Shown here: piece after piece, positions 8,300 to 16,615 of the stretch
Position numbering within the stretch: the stretch's first letter is position 1
Layout: each line of letters begins with the position of its first letter
Assembly (NCBI GenBank): GCA_016780765.1
Contig: JADHLH010000008.1
Coordinates: 1 to 52,173, forward strand
Origin: Alphaproteobacteria bacterium
GTDB taxonomy: Bacteria > Pseudomonadota > Alphaproteobacteria > Puniceispirillales > Puniceispirillaceae
Length of the DNA stretch: 52,173 bases
Direction: 5' to 3'
Position numbers and translations under genes: made by a program
Notes under the pieces: generated by a model
The model's input: only the letters and a program-made list of their open reading frames with translations
What the model was told of the DNA's origin: nothing
Databases searched by the model: none

Positions 8300-8641
8300 T
8301 CAGTCTTTCGGAAATCCACCGCGGGGGCAGGGGGTGCCATGATCATCCAGCGGCATCGGTCTGACATTAACCACCGCGTCCAGCGGCAGGGGTTTATACA
8401 GATGCGGAAACAAGTCTCCGCCGCGTGACGGTTCCCACGTTATGTCCAGCTTGTCGGTATCCACCGTAACCAGCACCTGACCGCTGCGGTTATGAAAGTG
8501 CAGACGAGCTGTCTCCGCAAGCTGTGTGGCAGTGGACAGGTGGATATAACCATCGTCGATATCGATGCCGGCACCTTTGAAAACACCGTTCCGTTCAGCA
8601 TTTTCCCACAGGCTGGCATCGCAGATCTTGTAAATGTGCAT
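8300..8641 (-). CDS. DUF952 family protein
   Basis: A protein of 113 residues with the family hallmarks: MHIYKICDASLW at the start, DIDDGYIHLSTATQLAETA and later GGDLFPHLYKPLPLDAV. DUF952 is a small conserved cytoplasmic fold of unknown biochemical role. The reading frame runs 64 codons further upstream, across the end of the HIT gene, but homology begins at this Met. It follows the HIT gene by 22 bases on the same strand and is probably the last gene of the galM-like/aldo-keto reductase/HIT/DUF952 operon. Confidence 0.85.
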   Translation of the reverse strand: MHIYKICDASLWENAERNGVFKGAGIDIDDGYIHLSTATQLAETARLHFHNRSGQVLVTVDTDKLDITWEPSRGGDLFPHLYKPLPLDAVVNVRPMPLDDHGTPCPRGGFPKD

Positions 8642-8663
8642 CTGAAATGTCTCGCTTATCCCG

Positions 8664-9110
8664 TTATTCCGGCTGCGCAAGCCCGGTTGTTGCTGCCTGC
8701 AGCGCAGCTTTGCGCGCGGCCACACCGTCATCTGGCAAGGGAACCGGTGCGCCGCGGCCCCAGATCGGATCAGGCCAGTGTTCGTCATCAATATGCCGCG
8801 CCACAACATGGACATGCATCTGTGGCACGACATTGCCGATCATCGCGATGTTGATCTTGTCGGCCTTTGCATATGCTTTCAGCCATGCGCCCAACTCACC
8901 CGCCAGTTTGAAAAGCGCACCGGCTGTCGGTGGTGGCAGGTCATCCACCTCGACAATGTCCGGCAATGCCGGCACCAGGATCAGCCAGTGATAGCGCGAA
9001 TCATTGACCAGACGAATGTCGATATCAGCAAACCTGTCGATATGGACACTCATCGCCGCAAGACGGTGATCAATTTCGAAATCGGGGCGGTCTTGCATCA
9101 TGCTGGTCAT
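8664..9110 (-). CDS. HIT family protein (histidine triad nucleotide hydrolase/transferase)
   Basis: A protein of 148 residues. The active-site segment reads PQMHVHVVARH, so the first His of the canonical HxHxH triad is Gln and the second and third are present. This Q-x-H-x-H form is common in one HIT branch that hydrolyses dinucleoside polyphosphates or nucleoside phosphoramidates. Other family blocks include YHWLILVPALPDIVEVDDL. The first ATG (9110) and one three codons later (9101) are both possible. It lies 25 bases downstream of the aldo/keto reductase gene and 22 upstream of DUF952, in one run. Confidence 0.85.
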   Translation of the reverse strand: MTSMMQDRPDFEIDHRLAAMSVHIDRFADIDIRLVNDSRYHWLILVPALPDIVEVDDLPPPTAGALFKLAGELGAWLKAYAKADKINIAMIGNVVPQMHVHVVARHIDDEHWPDPIWGRGAPVPLPDDGVAARKAALQAATTGLAQPE

Positions 9111-9135
9111 ATCCGGATATCAGTTGGGTGGGTGA

Positions 9136-10188
9136 TCAATATGGCATCGGATGGGCGCGGTGCGCGGCGTCTATCTCGGCAAGCACATCATCGCCAAGTG
9201 TAATCTCGGTTGCGCCCAATACGGTTGCCAATTGTTCGGTCGAGGTGGCACCGATGATGGATGACGCCATGAAGGGGCGGGTCAGTGTCCAGGCAATGGC
9301 AAGCTGCACCGGGTCAATTGCGTGTCGTTTTGCGATATCGAGATACGCATCCACCGCCGGCCACATGCGCGGGTTCACACGCCCGCCAAGATCGGCACCT
9401 ATGCTTTTTCGTGATCCTTGCGGCGTGGCATTGCCGCCTTCATATTTACCGCTCAACACACCGCAGGCCAGTGGCGAGAAAGCCAGCAGTCCTACTTGTT
9501 CATTGTGGCACAGTTCGGCAAGGTCGGTGTCGAACAGCCGGCACATAAGGCTGTATTCGTTCTGGATCGACACAGCACGCGGCAGATTCAGTTCCTCCGA
9601 TATGCGCAGCCATTGTGCAGTGCCCCAGCTGCTTTCATTCGAGAGACCAAACTGCCGGATTTTGCCCTGCTTTCGCAGGTCTTCAAGACAATTCAGCACC
9701 TCAGTCATATGCGCAAGAGTCTCTGCCTTGTTCTGGTTTGTCGGGTCATAATGCCAGTTTTTGCGAAACATGTAGGACCCGCGATTAGGCCAGTGCAGTT
9801 GATAGAGGTCGATATAGTCAGTGCGCATGGAGCGCAGCGAGTTCTCGACTGCAATGGTTATGGTTTCGCGTGAAATCGGTGCTCCATCACGCACGTTTGC
9901 ATAGCCTTCGCCGGCAACCTTGGTTGCTATGATCACCTCATCACGGCGGTTATTTGCTGCGACCCAGCTGCCGATAATGCGTTCTGTGTCGCCTTGCGTT
10001 TCTTTTGAAAGCGGGGTGGTCGGGTACATCTCCGCCGTATCGATGAAGTTGACCCCGTGATCAAGGGCAAGATCGATCTGGGCATGGCCCTCAGCCTCGG
10101 TGTTTTGCGTGCCCCAGGTCATTGATCCAAGACAGATTTCACTGACCTTGATATCGGTGTTGCCCAAATTGTTATACGACATGCTCAT
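9136..10188 (-). CDS. aldo/keto reductase (Tas-like)
   Basis: A protein of 350 residues, slightly longer than most aldo/keto reductases and matching the Tas subfamily. It is a TIM-barrel NADPH-dependent oxidoreductase. The catalytic tetrad positions are visible: Asp and Tyr in FIDTAEMYP, Lys in IIATKVAG, and His in YQLHWPNRG. The NADPH-binding C-terminal block contains SSIIGATSTEQL. The Tas insertion around SYMFRKNWHYDPTNQNK is present. The physiological substrate is unknown. AGG lies nine bases before the ATG. It is 14 bases downstream of the aldose-epimerase gene. Confidence 0.88.
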   Translation of the reverse strand: MSMSYNNLGNTDIKVSEICLGSMTWGTQNTEAEGHAQIDLALDHGVNFIDTAEMYPTTPLSKETQGDTERIIGSWVAANNRRDEVIIATKVAGEGYANVRDGAPISRETITIAVENSLRSMRTDYIDLYQLHWPNRGSYMFRKNWHYDPTNQNKAETLAHMTEVLNCLEDLRKQGKIRQFGLSNESSWGTAQWLRISEELNLPRAVSIQNEYSLMCRLFDTDLAELCHNEQVGLLAFSPLACGVLSGKYEGGNATPQGSRKSIGADLGGRVNPRMWPAVDAYLDIAKRHAIDPVQLAIAWTLTRPFMASSIIGATSTEQLATVLGATEITLGDDVLAEIDAAHRAHPMPY

Positions 10189-10202
10189 GATGTAACCTGT
10201 TG

Positions 10203-11189
10203 CTATGTATTGGTGAATTTGAAACAGCTGATTTGCTGACTACGTTCCCCGGGGCGTAGAACTATAGACGGGAACGACGGATTGTCAGGGGCATTGGGCC
10301 ACATTTGCGGCTCCAGACACAGCCCGGCGAATGGTTTGTCAATTCTGCCATTCAGCCCGGCAACAGGTGCGTTCAGCTTGTGTCCGGTGTAAAGCTGCAG
10401 GCCCGGCTCGCTGGTGATCACGTCCATCGTAACGCGCGAATGTGGTGAGGCAAGCTGCGCTACTGTTTGTGGCGCACGGCGTTGCTGTGCAAGGCAGAAA
10501 TTATTGTCAAACGGGTCGCTGACCGCTCGTGCGCGCGTGAAATCATAACCGGTACCCCTGACATCAAGACTCTCGCCGGTTGCAAGGTCAGTCTCGTCGG
10601 CAAGTAACACTCTGTCAGCGTCAATGCGCAATGTGTGATCACGGATGTCACCACGATCGTCCAGCGTGAAATAGCTATGGTGCCCCATATTCAGCAGCGT
10701 CGGCTTTTGTGTCGTTGCGCGCAGTGCGACCGAAAGCATGCCGTCTCCAATCAGCTCATAACGACATGTAGCATCGATGCGGCCGGGAAATCCCATATGT
10801 CCGTCGGGCTGGCTTATGGCAAGCTCGACAAAGGAGGCGCCTGTCGCAGCGACCTGCCAGTTTTGCCAGCCAAACCCACCAGCCCCGCCATGCAGTGTCT
10901 GTCGATCATGCTCGTTGCGATCAAAGCTGTGGTGGATCCCGTCGATCGTCGCCATCCCGCCTGCAATGCGGTTGATCACCGGACCGGCTATAGCGCCGTG
11001 ATGCGCAGCGTGGGCCAGATAATCCTCCAGCCGCGGAAAGCCCAGCACGAGCGGTGGCGCGTGACCATCGAGTCTCAAATCCTGAAGACTGGCGCCCCAT
11101 GTCAGAATGCGCGCATGCAAGCCACCCCCTGCGATTTCAATCGCACGAACATCTTGATTTTCCGGGAGAATGCTGAAGTGCGAAATCAT
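10203..11189 (-). CDS. aldose 1-epimerase (GalM-like)
   Basis: A protein of 328 residues of the galactose mutarotase family, which interconverts alpha and beta anomers of free sugars. Motifs include NRIAGG near the substrate site and DRQTLHGGAGGFGWQNW with the catalytic His. LLNMGHHSYFTLD carries the second active-site His, and LCLEPQMWPNAPDNP carries the catalytic Glu. The frame is open 58 codons further upstream, but that part lies in the divergent promoter region, so the Met at 11189 is used. It is the first gene of a minus-strand run with the aldo/keto reductase, HIT and DUF952 genes. The 145 bases up to 11334 must hold two divergent promoters, none of which I can place with confidence. 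Confidence 0.87.
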   Translation of the reverse strand: MISHFSILPENQDVRAIEIAGGGLHARILTWGASLQDLRLDGHAPPLVLGFPRLEDYLAHAAHHGAIAGPVINRIAGGMATIDGIHHSFDRNEHDRQTLHGGAGGFGWQNWQVAATGASFVELAISQPDGHMGFPGRIDATCRYELIGDGMLSVALRATTQKPTLLNMGHHSYFTLDDRGDIRDHTLRIDADRVLLADETDLATGESLDVRGTGYDFTRARAVSDPFDNNFCLAQQRRAPQTVAQLASPHSRVTMDVITSEPGLQLYTGHKLNAPVAGLNGRIDKPFAGLCLEPQMWPNAPDNPSFPSIVLRPGERSQQISCFKFTNT

Positions 11190-11334
11190 CCGGCTAGAAA
11201 ACAGTTTTCTCGGGCAAAGGGTAAGAATGCATGTTGCAACCCGACAGTAGCCACTATATAGCCAAACGAACAATATCAAACTGCTTCCCGCTCGTTGGTG
11301 CCCATGGGCGGGGACACTTCGCTGGGATGTATCC

Positions 11335-12660
11335 ATGCGTATAGCTGTTATCGGGTCGGGCATCTCCGGCCTTGGCGCCGCCTATCTTTTAAATCCGGCA
11401 GTCGATGTCCACCTGTTTGAATGTGCGTCCCGTCTCGGCGGCCACAGCAACACGGTAGATGCTGATTTTGGTGGCACAAAGGTGCCTGTTGATACCGGGT
11501 TCATTGTCTTCAATCCGCTAAATTACCCTAATCTGCTATCGATGTTTGACCGGCTGAATGTGTCGTGGATCGACACCGACATGAGCTTTTCAGTGTCGTT
11601 GCGCAATGGTGGTTGCGAATATAGCGGATCACTTCGCGGACTGGTCGCGCAGCCGGCGAATTTGGTGCGGCCCCGGTTCTGGTCGATGCTGGGCGATCTG
11701 ACACGCTTTTATCGCACAGGATACAATGCCGCCTTTGACGGGCCGGCTAACGAATCCCTCGACGCCTTTATCGAGCGTGAAGGCTATAGCGACGCGTTTG
11801 TTGAAGATCATTTGCTGCCCATGGGGGCCGCCATCTGGTCTTGCAGCGCGACAACAATGCGGGAATACCCGGTGCGTTCGCTGCTGCAATTCATGAATAA
11901 TCACAAATTGCTGCATTTCTTCAATCGTCCGACATGGCGCACAGTTCAGGGTGGATCGCGTGAATATGTGAATCGCATAGCGGCGTCGCTGGGCGGTACA
12001 GGTGGTGGACGAATTCACCTGTCCAGCCGGATTACCGGTATCAGGCGTGATCAGGGCGGGGTTATCCTGTCAATCGATGGTGATGGCGATGTCTGGTTTG
12101 ACAAGGTGATCATGGCGGCACATGCCGACCAGTCTCTGAAGCTGATCAGTGATGCGACCCAGCAGGAACGCGATATCCTGTCCAGTTTCCGGTTTCAGCC
12201 GAACCGTGCCGTCCTGCATTCAGACCCGTCATTGATGCCGCAGCGCCGGTCTGCATGGGGCGCCTGGAACTATATTGGCGAGGGTGGGGGCGATGCCGGA
12301 TTGTGCCTGACCTATTGGATGAACAAGCTGCAATCCATAGATATGGCCTATCCGCTGTATGAAACGCTGAATCCGCATCGCGAACCACGTGAAGACCTTG
12401 TGCATGCCAGCTTCAACTATGACCATCCGGTGTTCGATGAAAGCGCCATCGCCGCGCAAAAACAGCTGCCGCAGATTCAGGGGACAGGCAATCTGTTTTT
12501 TGCCGGTGCCTGGACGGGGCATGGCTTTCATGAGGATGGACTGAAGTCCGCCATTGCGGTGGTGCGCAGCCTCGGCGTGGATATTCCATGGCATACGAAA
12601 GTGCCGGCATATGATACAACGGTGTTGGAAAACCCGGACACCGCCCGCGAGATTGCATGA
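11335..12660 (+). CDS. FAD-dependent amine-oxidase-fold oxidoreductase of a CFA-synthase cluster
   Basis: A protein of 441 residues with an N-terminal FAD-binding fold (RIAVIGSGISGLGAAYLL) and the phytoene-desaturase/amine-oxidase type second motif SRLGGHSNTV. The C-terminal FAD block contains GNLFFAGAWTGHGFHEDGL. Proteins of this kind sit next to DUF1365 and cyclopropane-synthase-like genes in many proteobacteria. They are thought to oxidise or desaturate lipid acyl chains, but the reaction is not established for this gene. Its stop overlaps the start of the DUF1365 gene (ATGATGA-type, 4 bases), so it leads a four-gene operon. No clear Shine-Dalgarno is seen. Confidence 0.82.
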   Translation: MRIAVIGSGISGLGAAYLLNPAVDVHLFECASRLGGHSNTVDADFGGTKVPVDTGFIVFNPLNYPNLLSMFDRLNVSWIDTDMSFSVSLRNGGCEYSGSLRGLVAQPANLVRPRFWSMLGDLTRFYRTGYNAAFDGPANESLDAFIEREGYSDAFVEDHLLPMGAAIWSCSATTMREYPVRSLLQFMNNHKLLHFFNRPTWRTVQGGSREYVNRIAASLGGTGGGRIHLSSRITGIRRDQGGVILSIDGDGDVWFDKVIMAAHADQSLKLISDATQQERDILSSFRFQPNRAVLHSDPSLMPQRRSAWGAWNYIGEGGGDAGLCLTYWMNKLQSIDMAYPLYETLNPHREPREDLVHASFNYDHPVFDESAIAAQKQLPQIQGTGNLFFAGAWTGHGFHEDGLKSAIAVVRSLGVDIPWHTKVPAYDTTVLENPDTAREIA

Positions 12661-13466
12661 TGACAGCCTGTCACCTGGTGCGATCAACAATCGATCACAC
12701 GCGCCACGGTACGCCATCGCACTTCTTGTCACGCAAAGGTCTGTCGGTACTTGTCGATCTTGACCGTCTTGATGAGGCTGACAGCCAGTCAGCATTCTTC
12801 TCCATCGACCGGTTCAGCCTCCTGTCAGTCAAACAATCCGATTACGGCCCGAATTTCAAACGCAAGGGACCGGTTGTCCGGCTTGCGGATTATGCTCGCC
12901 AGATGGCTGGCGAGATTTGTCCCGGTCAGCCTATTGCCTCGGTTCTGCTGCTGACATTTCCCCGCATTCTCGGCGTGGCCTTCAATCCGGTTTCGATCTA
13001 TGTGCTGCGCGGCCATGATGGGCGTGATCTTGTGTATATCTATGAGGTGCGCAACACCTTTGGTGATATGCATTCATATATCGGGCGCGCTGAAACCGGC
13101 AAGGCGTCTGGCGATACTGTTCTGCATGCTGCCAAGATATTCTATGTGTCTCCCTTCTTTCCGGTCACGGGTGATTACCAGTTGCGTGTGCGTGTTTCGG
13201 ACAAGCCGGACATGCCTGTGCGCGTGTTGATGCGTTATTCGATAGATGGCGCCGTGAAATTGACGGCGACGTTGCGCGGTGTGGCAGAAACCCTTACAAC
13301 TTGGGGTGTGTTTCGTGCCCTGTTGGCATCAGGGCAGTTTCCGCTACGTCCGCTTGTTTCCATTCATGTTGAGGCGGCGCGATTGTGGCTGAAGAAGGTG
13401 CCGTATTTCAGGCGTCCAGTGCCGCCACAGCCATGGTCACGCGCCAAAGATACGACTAGCAGGTAA
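12657..13466 (+). CDS. DUF1365 family protein
   Basis: A protein of 269 residues of DUF1365. It has the family features: an N-terminal HTRHGTPSHFLSRKG block, a DRFSLLSVKQSDYG block, LLTFPRILGVAFNPVSIYV and the KIFYVSPFFPVTGDY block. The molecular role is unknown. It is almost always encoded between an FAD oxidoreductase and a cyclopropane-fatty-acid-synthase-like methyltransferase, as here, so a part in membrane lipid acyl-chain modification is inferred. Start and upstream stop overlap (ATG at 12657, TGA at 12658-12660), and the CFA-synthase gene starts 12 bases after its end. Confidence 0.85.
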   Translation: MMTACHLVRSTIDHTRHGTPSHFLSRKGLSVLVDLDRLDEADSQSAFFSIDRFSLLSVKQSDYGPNFKRKGPVVRLADYARQMAGEICPGQPIASVLLLTFPRILGVAFNPVSIYVLRGHDGRDLVYIYEVRNTFGDMHSYIGRAETGKASGDTVLHAAKIFYVSPFFPVTGDYQLRVRVSDKPDMPVRVLMRYSIDGAVKLTATLRGVAETLTTWGVFRALLASGQFPLRPLVSIHVEAARLWLKKVPYFRRPVPPQPWSRAKDTTSR

Positions 13467-13478
13467 GGTAATTATGAT

Positions 13479-14666
13479 ATGGCCGGGTTTTGGGATCGTC
13501 GCAAACTCACCCTTCTTCTTTCGATCTTCTCCAAGCTGGAGTACGGGCGTCTTACCGTGACATTGCCAGATGGAGGCGTGCGCGAATTTGCTGGCACAAA
13601 GGACGGGCCGCACGCCACGCTGAAGATCAATACACATGATGCGGTATCGCGTATGCTGCGTGATGGCAAGATGGGGTTTTGTGAGGCAGTGATGGATGGT
13701 GAGCTGGAAAGCAGCTCCATGGCCGAACTCATCGAACTTGCGGTTTTGCATGGCAGCGATCTGGATGAACGGATGGAAACCGGATTGATGCGACGCATTG
13801 GTCTGAAGCTGTTCCACAAGCTGCGCAGCAACACGCGAAGCGGGTCGGCACGCAACATCGCCCACCATTACGATCTGGGAAATGAATTCTATGAATCCTG
13901 GCTGGACGGCACGATGACATATTCATCCGCGCTCTATGAAGCCGAAAGTGATGATCTGTTGACGGCACAGACAAACAAATACCGCCGGCTGGCAGAGCTT
14001 GCCGATATCCAGCCCGGTGATCATGTGCTGGAAATCGGATGCGGGTGGGGCGGCTTTGCCAAATTTGCCATCGAGGAACGTGATGCGCGGGTGACCGGCA
14101 TAACCATTTCCAAGGCACAGCATGAATTTGCGACACGCAGACTGGCGGAAGCCGGGCTGTCTGATCGGGCCGATGTCCGCCTTGTCGATTACCGCGATGT
14201 TGAGGGTACGTTTGATCGTATTGTGTCGATCGAAATGTTTGAGGCGGTTGGTCAGGCCTATTGGCAGACCTATTTCGAATCCCTGTCGCGACTTCTGAAG
14301 CGCGGGGGGCGGGCTGCCTTGCAGGCGATCACCATTGAAGAGCACGCATTTGAAGAATATCGCCAGAATCCCGACTTCATTCAGCGCTATATTTTCCCGG
14401 GCGGGATGCTGCCATCAATGCCGCGCCTCGAACAGCCGGTTGCGGCGGCCGGCCTGCAGCTGGTGGATGCACGCGGGTTTGGCATGGATTATGCGCGCAC
14501 CCTTGCTGAATGGCGTCAACGCTTCAATGCCGCATGGCCGGCCTTGTCCAGTGGCAGTTTCGATATTCGTTTCAAGCGCATGTGGGAATTGTATCTGTCA
14601 TACTGTGAAGGCGGATTTCGCGCCGGACAGATCGATGTCAAACACCTGCTATTTGAACATCGCTAG
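13479..14666 (+). CDS. cyclopropane-fatty-acyl-phospholipid synthase family methyltransferase
   Basis: A protein of 395 residues matching the CFA synthase/mycolic acid methyltransferase family, which transfers a methyl(ene) group from S-adenosylmethionine to the double bond of unsaturated acyl chains in membrane phospholipids. Landmarks are NIAHHYDLGNEFYESWLDGTM, the SAM-binding motif VLEIGCGWGGFAKFA, ITISKAQHEFA, SIEMFEAVG and IFPGGMLPS. It could make cyclopropane or methyl-branched fatty acids; homologues in such clusters can be C-methylating variants. It lies in the operon FAD oxidoreductase-DUF1365-CFA-DUF3833. The start has AAGG about ten bases upstream. Confidence 0.88.
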   Translation: MAGFWDRRKLTLLLSIFSKLEYGRLTVTLPDGGVREFAGTKDGPHATLKINTHDAVSRMLRDGKMGFCEAVMDGELESSSMAELIELAVLHGSDLDERMETGLMRRIGLKLFHKLRSNTRSGSARNIAHHYDLGNEFYESWLDGTMTYSSALYEAESDDLLTAQTNKYRRLAELADIQPGDHVLEIGCGWGGFAKFAIEERDARVTGITISKAQHEFATRRLAEAGLSDRADVRLVDYRDVEGTFDRIVSIEMFEAVGQAYWQTYFESLSRLLKRGGRAALQAITIEEHAFEEYRQNPDFIQRYIFPGGMLPSMPRLEQPVAAAGLQLVDARGFGMDYARTLAEWRQRFNAAWPALSSGSFDIRFKRMWELYLSYCEGGFRAGQIDVKHLLFEHR

Positions 14667-14677
14667 GCTGGTCAGAC

Positions 14678-15136
14678 ATGGCTGATGGTGCGCATATTCC
14701 TGATTTTCTGCCGGAAACCTATTTTCTGCAACCGCTGACAGCTTTTGGCGTGTTCGTTGACAGGTTCGGTGCGATCAGGCGGCAATTCGCGGTTGATATC
14801 ACTGGAACTGCCACGGATGACGGCTTCATCCTTGATGAGGCCTTTCTCTATGATGATGGTGAGCGCGAGACACGCCAGTGGGTTATCACAAGGGTTGCTG
14901 ATGGTCGCTATCAAGGGCGCTGTGATGACGTCATTGGTTACGCCGAAGGGCATCACACCGACAATATGCTGCGTTGGCGTTATCGCTTTCGGCTGGCAAT
15001 GTTTGGCCGCAAGGTCAGTGTCCATTTCGATGATGTCATGGTCGTGCACCAAGGCGGGGTAATGGTGAACCGGGCCATAGTCTCAAAATGGGGGCTGAAG
15101 CTTGGTGAGGTGCTTCTCAGCTTCCGCCCGTCCTGA
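14678..15136 (+). CDS. DUF3833 family protein
   Basis: A protein of 152 residues matching DUF3833. It has a GVFVDRFGAIRRQFAVDITG-type block near the start, then LDEAFLYDDGERETRQW, a middle GRCDDVIGYAEG, and NRAIVSKWGLKLGEVLLSF at the end. These blocks suggest a small beta-barrel, possibly lipocalin-like. The members I know carry a lipobox, but this one begins without an evident signal peptide. It starts 11 bases after the CFA-synthase gene. Its last 20 bases overlap the end of the convergent NTF2-like gene. Function is unknown; the context ties it to lipid modification. Confidence 0.8.
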   Translation: MADGAHIPDFLPETYFLQPLTAFGVFVDRFGAIRRQFAVDITGTATDDGFILDEAFLYDDGERETRQWVITRVADGRYQGRCDDVIGYAEGHHTDNMLRWRYRFRLAMFGRKVSVHFDDVMVVHQGGVMVNRAIVSKWGLKLGEVLLSFRPS

Positions 15137-15605
15137 CAACAAACAGGCGCAATATCGGACGCAAAAGGCTGCGGATCAGTGGCAGCTTTGCCAGCAGCTG
15201 GCTTGCGCTGTCCCAATGGTCGTAATGCGCTGTTACCTTGTTGTCCGCGATATGGATCTCGCTCATCCCTTGAAGCGCCAGAGTTGTTCCTGGCCAGGTG
15301 GCAAGGCGACCGGACATGCGCCAGCGCAGATAGACCCGCTCTGACGGGGTGCTGGCAGATGCGGCGATATCGGTGATGTGAAATTGCGGCGCTGTACAGG
15401 TTGCGAACATATGATCGAAAATGGCACGAAATCCGGCCTTTCCGGTCACATCATTGAACGGATCTACGAACCGTACATCATCAGAGAGCAGCGCCAGCAG
15501 ATCATCGATATTGTCCGACTGCAATGCGGCAAAGGCATGTGCATATGTCTGCGCAATCTCCGGCATGCAGTCCTGACCCGATTTTGCGCCTTGATCTGCA
15601 GTCAT
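15117..15605 (-). CDS. SnoaL/NTF2-like family protein
   Basis: A protein of 162 residues with a SnoaL/NTF2-like cone fold pattern: an N-terminal helix YAHAFAALQSDNIDDLLALLSDDVRFVDPFNDVTGKAG, then beta strands with YLRWRMSG and HIADNKVTAHYDHWDSA. Such proteins are small ligand-binding or isomerase-like folds, and the substrate here is unknown. It overlaps the upstream SDR gene by four bases (ATGA), so the two are translated together. Homologous SDR/NTF2 pairs accompany CFA/DUF1365 clusters in alphaproteobacteria, which links it to the convergent operon. Confidence 0.8.
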   Translation of the reverse strand: MTADQGAKSGQDCMPEIAQTYAHAFAALQSDNIDDLLALLSDDVRFVDPFNDVTGKAGFRAIFDHMFATCTAPQFHITDIAASASTPSERVYLRWRMSGRLATWPGTTLALQGMSEIHIADNKVTAHYDHWDSASQLLAKLPLIRSLLRPILRLFVVRTGGS

Positions 15606-16381
15606 TTGGCATCTCCGCCATCTTTTGCGGGGGTCAGATTATGACCGGTGCTCTTGCCAACGATGCGAAAGAACCACCGATCTGGCAGCCAGCGCAAAAG
15701 GCTGATCTTGCGTGTGAAGGAACGGGGAAACTGGATAATAAAATTGTTTGATTTCAGCCCACTCAGTATTTCTGTTGCAGCCTTTTCTGAACTGATAATG
15801 CCTGGCATTTCATAGTCATTGACCAGTGTCGCCTCGGTCTCGACAAAGCCGGGGCATATAACGCGCACATCGATATTCCTTGGCGCAAGATCGAATGTGA
15901 TGGACTCGGCAAGTGAAATCAGCGCTGCCTTTGTCGGGCCGTAAGCGGCGGCATTGGGAAGGCCGCGCCATCCGGCAACCGACGATGTGATGGCAATTTG
16001 CCCGCCGCCCGCCGCGCGCATCGATGCAATGACGCCGGGCAGGGCATTTACAACGCCCATGTAATTGATGTCCATATGCCGCTGATAGTCACGCGGGTCT
16101 ATGTCCAGCGCGTTTTGTGGCGTGTAGATGCCAGCATTCAGAATGGCGACATCAATCGGTCCGAGGGCAGAGCAAGCGCTTTCCACGGCGCTGTGCATAG
16201 CGTCCGTATCGCTGACATCAGCGGGCAGCGCGCAATATTGGTCGCTGAAATCCGCGCCAAGGTCACGCAGCCGCTCAGCACGTCGTGCAACAGCGCTGAC
16301 GATGTGTCCTGCCTGAAGAAGCTGTGTCACAAGGGCGGCACCGATGCCCGCGCTAGCGCCGGTGATAAAGTAATGCGCCAT
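15602..16381 (-). CDS. short-chain dehydrogenase/reductase
   Basis: A protein of 259 residues of the classical SDR family. The NAD(P)-binding motif is TGASAGIGAALVTQL (residues 7-21). The NAG-type strand reads AILNAGIYTPQN, the catalytic Ser is in AITSSVAGWRG, and the YxxxK motif is YGPTKAALISLAES. The C-terminus, after VICPGFVETEAT, has a hydrophobic/basic patch (SFTRKISLLRWLPDRWFFRI) that may touch the membrane. It is first of a two-gene operon with the NTF2-like gene, converging on the lipid-modification cluster. The substrate is unknown, plausibly a lipid-derived oxo compound. Confidence 0.86.
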   Translation of the reverse strand: MAHYFITGASAGIGAALVTQLLQAGHIVSAVARRAERLRDLGADFSDQYCALPADVSDTDAMHSAVESACSALGPIDVAILNAGIYTPQNALDIDPRDYQRHMDINYMGVVNALPGVIASMRAAGGGQIAITSSVAGWRGLPNAAAYGPTKAALISLAESITFDLAPRNIDVRVICPGFVETEATLVNDYEMPGIISSEKAATEILSGLKSNNFIIQFPRSFTRKISLLRWLPDRWFFRIVGKSTGHNLTPAKDGGDAK

Positions 16382-16615
16382 TCTGTCCCGATATTTCTGT
16401 CGTAGGGGGCTGTTTCCTGCACCCTGATGTGGGCATTCGGCGCGGCGATGTGAAGTGGATGACGCGCGAAGTGCCTGCTTCGATGCGCTTTCATCCGATT
16501 GACCAGTGCAAGAGGAGGGCTAACATTTCAGGTGCAGCGCGTTTATGCTGCACCCGTGTTTTGGGCGTTACCGATAGCGCCGGGTGCTATGCAGGTTTTA
16601 CAGCAGGGGCAGAAT

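Noticed and set aside
11190-11334. Sigma-E (ChrR-type) promoter for the lipid cluster
   Set aside because: A TAAGAA is present (11222-11227), but no TGATCC-like element lies 16-18 bases upstream of it, so I do not call it.
16499-16615. Upstream TTG start for the kinase-peptidase-PLP fusion
   Set aside because: The extra 39 residues show no kinase similarity, and the ATG at 16616 has AGGGG at six bases. An AGGAGGG at about 16512 is too far from any in-frame ATG, though it leaves slight doubt.
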